From JBCCMQ01 sp039026235 (GTDB taxonomy: Bacteria; Pseudomonadota; Alphaproteobacteria; Rhodobacterales; Rhodobacteraceae): a stretch of 64,000 nt of DNA. The position numbers and the translations under genes are program-made. Shown here piece by piece: positions 14,982 through 22,832 of this stretch. A model generated the notes under the pieces. The model ran no database searches, had not been told where the DNA came from, and saw only the letters and a program-made list of their open reading frames with translations. The stretch lies in NCBI GenBank assembly GCA_039026235.1, contig JBCCMQ010000007.1, forward strand, positions 1-64,000, in the 5' to 3' direction. The first letter of the stretch is position 1. Every line of letters starts with the position of its first letter.

Positions 14982-16004
14982 ATGCGCGTTTACTATGACC
15001 GCGACTGCGACATCAATCTGATCAAGGACGCCAAGGTCGCCATATTGGGCTATGGCAGCCAGGGGCATGCCCACGCCCTTAACCTCCGCGATTCGGGCGC
15101 CAAGAACGTGGTCGTCGCGTTGCGCGAAGGCTCGGCCTCGGCACAGAAGGCAGAGGCCGAGGGCCTTCAGGTCATGGGCATTTCCGAAGCGGCCGCCTGG
15201 TGCGATCTTTTGATGTTCACGATGCCGGACGAGCTGCAGGCGGATACTTGGAACCGCTATGTGAAAGACCACATCCGCCCCGGTGCGGCGATCGCCTTTG
15301 CGCACGGGCTTAATGTGCACTTCGGACTAATCGAAGCGCCCGATAGTGTTGATGTCGTCATGATGGCGCCCAAGGGCCCCGGCCACACCGTGCGGGGCGA
15401 ATATGTGAAAGGCGGCGGCGTGCCCTGCCTCGTGGCGGTTCACAACGATGCCTCAGGGAAGGCACTTGAGATCGGCCTGAGCTACTGCTCGGCCATCGGC
15501 GGCGGTCGTTCGGGTATCATCGAGACAGACTTCAAGGAAGAATGCGAAACCGACCTCTTCGGCGAGCAGGCGGTGCTGTGCGGCGGCCTTGTCGAGCTGA
15601 TCCGGATGGGCTTCGAGACGCTGGTCGAGGCAGGGTATGCGCCCGAGATGGCGTATTTTGAATGCCTGCACGAGGTGAAGCTTATCGTCGATCTGATCTA
15701 CGAGGGGGGCATTGCAAACATGAACTACTCGATCTCGAACACAGCCGAGTTCGGCGAATACGTTTCGGGCCCGCGCATTCTTCCCTATGATGAGACCAAG
15801 GCCCGCATGAAGGGCGTTCTTGATGACATTCAGTCCGGGCGTTTCGTACGCGACTGGATGACGGAATGCGCAGTGGGTCAGCCGTCGTTCAAGGCGATCC
15901 GGCGCAACAACGATGCGCACCAGATCGAGGCTGTGGGCGAAACGCTGCGCGGCATGATGCCATGGATCTCAGCTGGCAAGATGGTCGATAAATCGAAGAA
16001 CTAG
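14982..16004 (+). CDS. ilvC: Ketol-acid reductoisomerase (NADP+)
   Basis: IlvC isomerises and reduces 2-acetolactate or 2-aceto-2-hydroxybutyrate, the second common step of valine, leucine and isoleucine synthesis. The 340-residue protein is the short class I form. It has the Rossmann motif ILGYGSQGHAHALNL (21-35), the AHGLNVHF and MMAPKGPGHTVR active-site segments, the metal-binding region ETDLFGEQ with a knotted helical C-terminal domain, and HQIEAVGETLRGMMPW near the end. A GAAAGGA Shine-Dalgarno precedes the ATG. It is divergent from the Lrp pair, which may regulate it. Confidence 0.97.
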   Translation: MRVYYDRDCDINLIKDAKVAILGYGSQGHAHALNLRDSGAKNVVVALREGSASAQKAEAEGLQVMGISEAAAWCDLLMFTMPDELQADTWNRYVKDHIRPGAAIAFAHGLNVHFGLIEAPDSVDVVMMAPKGPGHTVRGEYVKGGGVPCLVAVHNDASGKALEIGLSYCSAIGGGRSGIIETDFKEECETDLFGEQAVLCGGLVELIRMGFETLVEAGYAPEMAYFECLHEVKLIVDLIYEGGIANMNYSISNTAEFGEYVSGPRILPYDETKARMKGVLDDIQSGRFVRDWMTECAVGQPSFKAIRRNNDAHQIEAVGETLRGMMPWISAGKMVDKSKN

Positions 16005-16026
16005 GCCAGTACAGCCTTTCTGCGGC

Positions 16027-16055
16027 GGATGCCGGCGTCTTTCGCGTCGGCATCC
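16027..16055. terminator. Hairpin between convergent ilvC and SRPBCC genes
   Basis: GGATGCCG (16027-16034) pairs with CGGCATCC (16048-16055) around a 13-base loop, 22 bases after the ilvC stop. The T-run after it is poor on the plus strand, so termination may be partial or bidirectional. Confidence 0.5.
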
Positions 16056-16058
16056 CGC

Positions 16059-16526
16059 TTACTCTGCTGCTTGTTCCTCGAACACACCAACAAAATGCAC
16101 GCCCAGAACAAGGGCCCAGCCACCATCATAATTGCCGTGCACCTTTTCAGCTTGATCCCCCAGGGTCTGCCATCCGTCATGGACCAATGTCACCTCGGTG
16201 GTCCCAGCATCGGATGCCGCAAAGGCGACTGAGACCCGGGTACCCTCGGACGCATCTCTGCCTGGGTGCCAATTCAGTACAAAGCCTTCTCCGGTTTGGC
16301 ATTCGAGAACCTCGGCCCATGTGCTTTCGGTGCCGTCCGGCATGACCTCATAGACACGTCCGCCGGTGCTGACTTCAAAGACGACGGTGATTGGTACGCC
16401 TGATTGACCGGCAGAGACCGAGAATTCTTCGACTGGCCACCAGTCTGCGATCTTCCGCGTGAAAATCTCAAACGCCCTGTCGGGCGACCCCGGAACGCGG
16501 ACAGTTTTGCAGATAGGGTCAAGCAT
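16059..16526 (-). CDS. SRPBCC/AHSA1-domain protein
   Basis: A 155-residue START-like protein of the AHSA1 (activator of Hsp90 ATPase homologue) group: PGSPDRAFEIFTRKIADWWP near the start, a beta-rich centre, and EVTLVHDGWQTLGD...HGNYDGGW near the end. Such proteins form a hydrophobic cavity for lipids or aromatic ligands. Its start overlaps the end of the ArsR gene by 8 bases, a very common pairing in which the ArsR member represses the operon. Ligand unknown. Confidence 0.87.
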   Translation of the reverse strand: MLDPICKTVRVPGSPDRAFEIFTRKIADWWPVEEFSVSAGQSGVPITVVFEVSTGGRVYEVMPDGTESTWAEVLECQTGEGFVLNWHPGRDASEGTRVSVAFAASDAGTTEVTLVHDGWQTLGDQAEKVHGNYDGGWALVLGVHFVGVFEEQAAE

Positions 16527-16848
16527 CTTTGCCGTCCTTCATCATTTCCGCTTCAAAGCGGCTCAATACCTCGCTCCATAGGGTGTCGAGGTATTGGCGG
16601 AGATCGGCAATCGAAGCTGGTTCTGCCTGATAGATGTTATTGCGCCCCGAGGGACGCCGCGTCACCAGACCAGCGTCCATCAGGACCTTCAGGTGCTGCG
16701 AAACCGCGGGGCGGCTTACCGAAAGTTGTGCGGCGATGCGTGTGACCGGATGCGGGCCCTTGGCGACAATTTCAAACACCGTCCGGCGGGTAGGATCGGC
16801 CAGCGCTGTAAATTTGGGCTGAACACTTTGGAGATTCGCGTAAGTCAC
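16519..16848 (-). CDS. ArsR-family winged-helix regulator
   Basis: A 109-residue ArsR/SmtB-fold repressor: FTALADPTRRTVFEIVAKGPHPVTRIAAQLSVSRPAVSQHLKVL, then the wing with TRRPSGRNNIYQ. It contains no cysteine pair, so it is unlikely to sense metals or arsenite; ArsR proteins paired with AHSA1 genes usually respond to other cues. First gene of a two-gene operon with the SRPBCC gene, divergent from the DMT exporter. Confidence 0.9.
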   Translation of the reverse strand: MTYANLQSVQPKFTALADPTRRTVFEIVAKGPHPVTRIAAQLSVSRPAVSQHLKVLMDAGLVTRRPSGRNNIYQAEPASIADLRQYLDTLWSEVLSRFEAEMMKDGKDA

Positions 16849-16945
16849 AACTTACCATTTCATATTTTCGCTTCGCCGGCAAGAATTAGTAAAACAGGTC
16901 CGGGGAAGGGTTTCCCGCAATGGCATCTGCGACTAACAGAAGGGA

Positions 16946-17869
16946 ATGACGGCCCCCTCACCAGACGCGCCCGGTTCAAGAAACTGGTTTCTTATCACGG
17001 TGCTTGGCGTAATCTGGGGATCGGCGTTCATGGCGACAACGGTTGCGCTGGAAGGTTTCGGATCGTTGCAGGTTGCCGCTGGACGGGTCCTTGTGGCGGC
17101 CATAATCCTAAGTTGCCTAAGGCCGATTTTAAGATCCCAGAACGGCCGGATCGAAGGCGCCCGCGCCTGGGCCTTTGCCCTTATTATCGGGACGGTGTCG
17201 ACCGCGCTGCCCTTCCTGCTCTTGTCGGTCGGTCTTCAGTATGTGCCCTCTGCCTTTGCAGGGATAGCGATGGGTGCGGTGCCGCTTCTGGTGCTGCCAC
17301 TTGCCGCGCTGTTCCTACCCGACGAAAATATCGGGCCGCGCCGGATTGCAGGGTTGAGCATGGGCTTTGTTGGTCTGGTCTTTCTGATGAGCCCGTCCCT
17401 GACAAGCGGCGGATCTGAAACGGAACTCATTGGGCAGTTGGCCTGCATTGGCGCGGCCTTTTGTTATGCGACCGGGTCCATCGTGACGCGGCGCGCACCA
17501 AAGATGCCACCCTTTGCCTTTGCCAGTACAACGCTTTGGACCGCATCTGTGGTTCTGGTGCCTGCGGCACTGGTGATTGAGGGCCTGCCCGCGACGTGGG
17601 ACATGCGTGCCGGGTTGGCGTTAATCTACGTGGCCGCCTTGCCGACGGCCGCTGCTGCCGTGATCCGGATACTGGTGATCACCACCGCCGGATCGCTATT
17701 CATGAGCCTGACAAGTTACATGGTTCCGGTCTGGGCGGTGATCTTTGGCGTCGCACTTCTGGGCGAGCAGATCACACTGAACGTGCTTGTTGCGCTGGCC
17801 GTCATTCTTGGCGGCATTGCCCTAGCGCAGTGGTCGGCCGGGGTGCAGCGCAGGCGCTCAAAGGGCTGA
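16946..17869 (+). CDS. EamA/DMT-superfamily permease
   Basis: A 307-residue integral membrane protein with about ten hydrophobic helices arranged as two EamA repeats (about 12-140 and 158-295), the drug/metabolite exporter layout. An AGAAGGGA Shine-Dalgarno lies just before the ATG. Substrates of this superfamily range from amino acids to nucleotides, so none is assigned. It is divergent from the ArsR/SRPBCC operon and its 3' end overlaps the end of glmM by 12 bases on the opposite strand. Confidence 0.88.
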   Translation: MTAPSPDAPGSRNWFLITVLGVIWGSAFMATTVALEGFGSLQVAAGRVLVAAIILSCLRPILRSQNGRIEGARAWAFALIIGTVSTALPFLLLSVGLQYVPSAFAGIAMGAVPLLVLPLAALFLPDENIGPRRIAGLSMGFVGLVFLMSPSLTSGGSETELIGQLACIGAAFCYATGSIVTRRAPKMPPFAFASTTLWTASVVLVPAALVIEGLPATWDMRAGLALIYVAALPTAAAAVIRILVITTAGSLFMSLTSYMVPVWAVIFGVALLGEQITLNVLVALAVILGGIALAQWSAGVQRRRSKG

Positions 17870-19213
17870 GGCGCCAGCGGCTTCGACCTCGGCTGCAATC
17901 GCGCTGGCCAATTGCTCCATCACCTGTTGGTCCTCAGCCTCGACCATCACCCGGATCAGCGGTTCGGTGCCTGACTTCCGGATCAAAACACGACCGTTGT
18001 TACCCAGAACAGCCTCGGCTTCCGCAATCGCGTCCTTGACCGGGTTCGCCGCTAACGGATCCGCGCCAGCCGCAAAACGGACGTTCTTCAGCATCTGCGG
18101 CACCGGATCAAACACCCGTGCAAGCGCGCTGGCCGACTTATCAGATTCGACCATCGCCGCCAGATACTGAAGACCCGCGATCAACCCGTCTCCGGTTGTT
18201 GCATAGTCCGTCATGACGATATGGCCCGATTGCTCACCCCCCAGATTGGCGCCTTGGGCGCGCATCGTCTCCACGACATAGCGATCGCCCACACGGGTCC
18301 GGTGCAAATCAATACCGCAGCCGCCAAGGTAACGTTCAAGCCCGAGGTTTGACATGACGGTCGCCACTATCGCGCCGCCGGTCAGCCGTCCCGTTTCCGC
18401 CCAGCGGGTCGCCAGAAGCGCCATGATCTGATCGCCGTCGGCAACGGCACCCGTCTCATCAATGATCATGACCCGGTCGGCATCGCCATCAAGGCAAATG
18501 CCAAGATCTGCGCCAGTCGCGACAACCGTTTCGGACGCAAGCCGGGTGGCGGTCGACCCACAGCCATCGTTGATGTTGACCCCATCGGGCGCCACGCCGA
18601 TTGGAACGACTTCGGCGCCAAGCTCCCAGAGCACCTGCGGTGCCGCCTTATATGCCGCACCGTTGGCACAATCGATCACAACCTTCAGGCCGGAAAGCTG
18701 CCCCCGGGCAGGGAAGGTGGTCTTGGCATATTCGATGTAGCGTCCCAGCCCATCGTCAATCCGCTTTGCGCGACCGATGTTTTCTGGCTTTGCTGGCGTT
18801 ATCTCGCCTTCCAAGATGGCTTCAATTTCGGCTTCCGCTCCGTCTGAGAGCTTATATCCGTCACGGCCAAAGAATTTAATCCCATTATCCTGAAACGGGT
18901 TATGAGACGCGGAAATCATGATGCCAAAATCGGCCCGCATGGAGTGTGTCAAAAGCCCAATCGCAGGCGTTGGAATGGGGCCGAGAAGCAGAACGTTCAT
19001 TCCGGTCGAGGTCAGACCTGCCGTCAGTGCATTCTCAAGCATGTAACCTGACAGGCGCGTATCTTTGCCGATGACGACGCTGTGTCGGCTTTGGCCGTCA
19101 CGGCGAAAATGCCGCCCGGCCGCCGCACCGAGCTTCAGCGCCGTGTCAGCGGTCATGGGATACGCATTGGTCAGGCCGCGCACGCCGTCGGTCCCGAAGA
19201 TTTTTCTGGTCAT
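17858..19213 (-). CDS. glmM: Phosphoglucosamine mutase
   Basis: GlmM interconverts glucosamine-6-phosphate and glucosamine-1-phosphate in the route to UDP-GlcNAc, the precursor for peptidoglycan and lipopolysaccharide. The 451-residue protein has the phosphoserine loop SASHNP (S103), the metal-binding DGDADR, the sugar-binding GGEQSGH, and the phosphate-binding RKSGTEPLIRVM, in the usual order. I use the ATG at 19213 (MTRKIFGTDGVRG); an in-frame TTG five codons upstream is less likely. Its C-terminal end overlaps the convergent DMT gene. It stands apart from glmS/glmU. Confidence 0.96.
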   Translation of the reverse strand: MTRKIFGTDGVRGLTNAYPMTADTALKLGAAAGRHFRRDGQSRHSVVIGKDTRLSGYMLENALTAGLTSTGMNVLLLGPIPTPAIGLLTHSMRADFGIMISASHNPFQDNGIKFFGRDGYKLSDGAEAEIEAILEGEITPAKPENIGRAKRIDDGLGRYIEYAKTTFPARGQLSGLKVVIDCANGAAYKAAPQVLWELGAEVVPIGVAPDGVNINDGCGSTATRLASETVVATGADLGICLDGDADRVMIIDETGAVADGDQIMALLATRWAETGRLTGGAIVATVMSNLGLERYLGGCGIDLHRTRVGDRYVVETMRAQGANLGGEQSGHIVMTDYATTGDGLIAGLQYLAAMVESDKSASALARVFDPVPQMLKNVRFAAGADPLAANPVKDAIAEAEAVLGNNGRVLIRKSGTEPLIRVMVEAEDQQVMEQLASAIAAEVEAAGASAL

Positions 19214-19373
19214 AAAGTTCCTGCCCAATCACACACGCGTGCCGCTTTACTGCCCGGCGCACGCTACAACCCTCTAATGTTGATGCTCGGACGTGTCCGG
19301 ACGTCAACGACGGTTTGAATGACAATAGCACAGCTAAAATGCCGCCGCATCCTTGCTGTGGGCGGTGTTGTCC

Positions 19374-20045
19374 CTAGGAAGACGCAGGCGCGCGGTAGAA
19401 ATGGTGAACGCCAATGATCGCGGTCTGATCGAACGTTTTCGCCCAGCGCGGGCTCACATGTTTCGTGTGATAGTGGGTCGCGCCACTGGTCAGGCGTCTG
19501 TCTGCGCCGTCGAGAAGGATGCGGGCAACCTTTGCGACCCTTTCATAGGCCAGTTGTTCGTTGAACACCTCGGCCTGACCGTCGCAGTTGTAGGTAAATT
19601 GGCACTTGTATTTGCCGCGACCGGTCCCTTGTTGAACAACGCCACAAACAGTGTCCGGAAAACCAATTGACGCAACCCGGTTCAAGATCACCTCGCCGAC
19701 CGCGAACTGGCCCATGAGACCTTCGCCCCGCGCTTCAAAGTAGAGCGCCTCGGCCAGACATTCCCATTCCGCGCCGCCCGACGCGGCAGGCATGAGCTTA
19801 AGTACCGATGCATCGAATCCCTGAAGGGCGGAAACGGACAAAACCGGCGCATTCAGAAATGCACTGACGCGTTCCACGTCTTCCTCGCTATAGCCCGAAC
19901 GCTCAAGGATCAACAGTTCTGCAAAGCCGGGGTCCACAACGCCACGCGGATCGTTCGACGTACTGAGCATTGCATCCGATGCCGCCGAAACGGTCGAAAA
20001 CAATACGAAAAAAAGGGCCGCAGCCCATGATTGGAAAAGATACAT
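19374..20045 (-). CDS. Secreted SleB/CwlJ-type cell wall hydrolase
   Basis: A 223-residue protein with a signal peptide (about 1-21) and a C-terminal Hydrolase_2 (SleB/CwlJ) domain. The domain starts at ECLAEALYFEARGEG, with the catalytic glutamate E104, and continues through GQFAVGEVILNRV, then CQFTYNCDG, GATHYHTKHVSPRWA and IGVHHFYR. This is the family's lytic transglycosylase-like pattern, and the protein probably cleaves peptidoglycan glycan strands in the periplasm. In non-sporulating proteobacteria these act in wall turnover. It lies between ppdK and glmM on the same strand, with gaps of 170 and 160 bases. Confidence 0.9.
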   Translation of the reverse strand: MYLFQSWAAALFFVLFSTVSAASDAMLSTSNDPRGVVDPGFAELLILERSGYSEEDVERVSAFLNAPVLSVSALQGFDASVLKLMPAASGGAEWECLAEALYFEARGEGLMGQFAVGEVILNRVASIGFPDTVCGVVQQGTGRGKYKCQFTYNCDGQAEVFNEQLAYERVAKVARILLDGADRRLTSGATHYHTKHVSPRWAKTFDQTAIIGVHHFYRAPASS

Positions 20046-20215
20046 GACAACCCTTTCGCACCAAGATTCGTCGTGAGACGGGCGGTGCGCCCAGCGCGAA
20101 AGCTGCTATCTTTTGCGTTCGAAAAGGTCCAGACCCATCCGGTCTTTGTGTGCTTAATCGGCAAAAATGCACCTTGCTGACGCCAAATTAGGCAAAAATT
20201 TGCCGACAATTGGAC

Positions 20216-22759
20216 CTAATCAGGGCAGGCTAATTTGAGCTGCGCTGCCGCCAGTTTCGCAACCGGCACGCGGAAGGGCGAACAGGACACGTAGTCAAAC
20301 CCTGCATCCCGACAAAAAGAGATCGATTCCGGATCGCCGCCGTGTTCCCCGCAGATCGACAATACGATACCGGCGCGACCGCGGCGGCCCCGGTCGGCGC
20401 CTATTTTCAAGAGCTCTCCAACGCCATCCAGATCAAGCAGGTGGAACGGATCTTCTCGGTACACCCCTTGCTGAACATAGGCGCCCATGAACCGGCTGGC
20501 ATCATCTCGGGACAGCCCATAGGTCATCTGTGTCAGGTCGTTCGTTCCAAAGGAAAGAAAATCCGCATGAGCGGCGATTTCCTCGGCTCGTAAGGCGGCG
20601 CGGGGCGTCTCGACCATGACGCCAAGGCTGTATTCGAAATCGATGCCGCGTTCGATCCGGACGGCCGCAGCCACCGCGTCAATCCGAGTTTTGACCAATT
20701 CGACCTCGCGCTTTGCACTGACGAGCGGGATCATGATTTCCGGCACCACGGGTGCGCCCTTGGCGCTGGCGTCTATGGTTGCCTCAAATATCGCATGCGC
20801 CTGCATCTCATAGATTTCGGGAACAGTGATTCCAAGGCGTACGCCGCGCATCCCAAGCATGGGGTTGAATTCGGCAAGCGCCTCAACACGGCGGCTTACA
20901 TCCGGAACGGGCAAGTCGAGCGCGCTGGCAAGTTCCAGGATACCTTCCTTGCTGTGCGGCAGAAATTCGTGCAACGGCGGGTCGAAAAGACGAATGCAAA
21001 CGCTGTGACCCTTCATGATCTCGAAAAGGCGCCGAAAGTCATTGCGCTGCATCGGAAGGAGACGGTCAAGCGCGGCATGGCGGTCTTCGCCGGTTTCCGC
21101 GAAGATCATTTCACGCATTACAGTCAGCCGGTCTTCATCGAAGAACATGTGCTCGGTTCGGCAGAGGCCAATGCCCTCTGCGCCGAAGAGCGCCGCGTTG
21201 CGCGCCTCGTCCAGCGTATCGGCGTTGGCGCGAACGCCGATATCGCGTTCGTTGTCCGCCCAGCGCATCAACTCGGCAAATGCGTCATCCAGTGCCGGTT
21301 CCAGCAATTCCGCCGCCCCTGCCAAAACCTCGCCGGATGACCCGTCAAGCGTGATCAGATCGCCCTCTTCCATCAGGCGGCCATCGTTTGTCTGAAACTG
21401 TTTCTTCTTTTGGTGCAATTGTATGCCAGACGCGCCGACCACGCAGGGAACGCCAAGGCCGCGCGCGATCACGGCGGCATGGCTCGTGACGCCGCCGCGT
21501 TCGGTCACGACACCCTTGGCGGCATGCATCCCGCGGACGTCTTCGGGCGCAGTTTCGCGTCGAACAAGTATGCAGGCTTCGCCGCGGGCGGCGCTGGCCT
21601 GCGCGGCACCAGAGGAAAAGACGATACGCCCGGTCGCCGCCCCGGGGCTGGCCGCGATGCCCTTGAACAGCACATCTCTTGCTAGGCCCGGGTTCACCTG
21701 AGGGTGAAGGAGTTCCGGAAGCGAGGCGGGATCGACACGCATCATGGCGTCGGCCTTGCTGATCACGCCGCTCTTGGCCAGATCGACGGCAATGCGCACG
21801 CCGGCACGCGAATTCCGCTGCACCGGTAGGGCATCCAGAACAAAGAGACGCTGGCGATCAATTGCGAACTCTAGCTGCATTTCTTCGCGCAAGGCGCGGC
21901 GGGCATTCTGACCCTGGACCTTCAGTTGCTGAAATACCTCGGGCAGTTCGTCTTCAAGGGCGGGGCCGCGCGCGTCGCGCGTCAGATAGAGCGTGCCTTC
22001 ATCGCGGTTAAGCGCCTCGCGACCCTGACTTTGGCTTTTGTAACGCCCTGTAATCTGGGGCCTGCCGGTTGTGCCCGACACGAACTGAATAACACCCGAC
22101 CCGCATTCGCCTTCCCCGACGCCCAGGGCCATTTGCTGGACCACCAGCCCCAGCCCCGCGTCAGGCGGCGCGCCCTTGGCCTGGCGCAACAGCCGCGCCG
22201 TCGTGCTTTCCCAGGCCCGGGCCATCGATTTCAGGATGTCGGCCAGCTGCCGTGCAGGGTCCTGGGGAAAGGGGTCATCGGCTTCAAGCTCGTAGGCTTC
22301 AAGAAGGGCTTTCAGTGTCTTCGTATCCGGTTCGTTCGGATACGCGAACGGTTCGGGATCAAGACGCGAAACTTGGATGGCAAAGGCCGAAATAAACCGC
22401 GCGTAAAGAGCATCCGCAGCTTTCGCGCCGCGCTGCTTTGCAATGGTCGCATGGGCAATGTCATTCATGCCGATGTTCAGCATGGCGCCCGGTCCGCCCC
22501 ATTCGGTGCTTTCCGACGACGGGCGCACCGATATCAAACTTTGTGGTTCGAATTGATCCAAAAGCGCGGCAAGATCCGGTCCACGGCCAACCGCAAAATC
22601 AGCGACGGTCGAGAAATCGATCGCAACCGTTTCCGGAACCGGCATGCTAAGACGGATCAGGCGCTGCAGGCACTTTGCGCGGGCTCCGTGGTGCGACAGA
22701 TGAATTGGCGCTTTGTCAGTCACGCGCGTGAAGCCAGAGATATTGCTTTCTTTCTGCAC
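20216..22759 (-). CDS. ppdK: Pyruvate, phosphate dikinase-like PEP-utilising enzyme
   Basis: PPDK interconverts pyruvate + ATP + Pi and PEP + AMP + PPi through a phosphohistidine. Visible domains are a reduced N-terminal ATP-binding part, the swivelling His domain with GGVTSHAAVIARGLG (H427), and the C-terminal PEP/pyruvate barrel with GIGLCRTEHMF, FGTNDLTQMTYGLSRDD and the cysteine motif CGEHGGD. At 847 residues it is somewhat shorter than the usual roughly 870-900, and the N-terminus lacks the standard GGKGANLAEM opening, so nucleotide use may differ. The start is a GTG preceded by a GGGGAG Shine-Dalgarno. It follows glyS by 73 bases and may be in the same transcript. Confidence 0.88.
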   Translation of the reverse strand: MQKESNISGFTRVTDKAPIHLSHHGARAKCLQRLIRLSMPVPETVAIDFSTVADFAVGRGPDLAALLDQFEPQSLISVRPSSESTEWGGPGAMLNIGMNDIAHATIAKQRGAKAADALYARFISAFAIQVSRLDPEPFAYPNEPDTKTLKALLEAYELEADDPFPQDPARQLADILKSMARAWESTTARLLRQAKGAPPDAGLGLVVQQMALGVGEGECGSGVIQFVSGTTGRPQITGRYKSQSQGREALNRDEGTLYLTRDARGPALEDELPEVFQQLKVQGQNARRALREEMQLEFAIDRQRLFVLDALPVQRNSRAGVRIAVDLAKSGVISKADAMMRVDPASLPELLHPQVNPGLARDVLFKGIAASPGAATGRIVFSSGAAQASAARGEACILVRRETAPEDVRGMHAAKGVVTERGGVTSHAAVIARGLGVPCVVGASGIQLHQKKKQFQTNDGRLMEEGDLITLDGSSGEVLAGAAELLEPALDDAFAELMRWADNERDIGVRANADTLDEARNAALFGAEGIGLCRTEHMFFDEDRLTVMREMIFAETGEDRHAALDRLLPMQRNDFRRLFEIMKGHSVCIRLFDPPLHEFLPHSKEGILELASALDLPVPDVSRRVEALAEFNPMLGMRGVRLGITVPEIYEMQAHAIFEATIDASAKGAPVVPEIMIPLVSAKREVELVKTRIDAVAAAVRIERGIDFEYSLGVMVETPRAALRAEEIAAHADFLSFGTNDLTQMTYGLSRDDASRFMGAYVQQGVYREDPFHLLDLDGVGELLKIGADRGRRGRAGIVLSICGEHGGDPESISFCRDAGFDYVSCSPFRVPVAKLAAAQLKLACPD

Positions 22760-22832
22760 TGCAGCACTCCCCTTTCGGGCAGCAGAATACAGCGGCTTCT
22801 AATCCGGGCAAGACCTTCCGCTGCGACAGATT

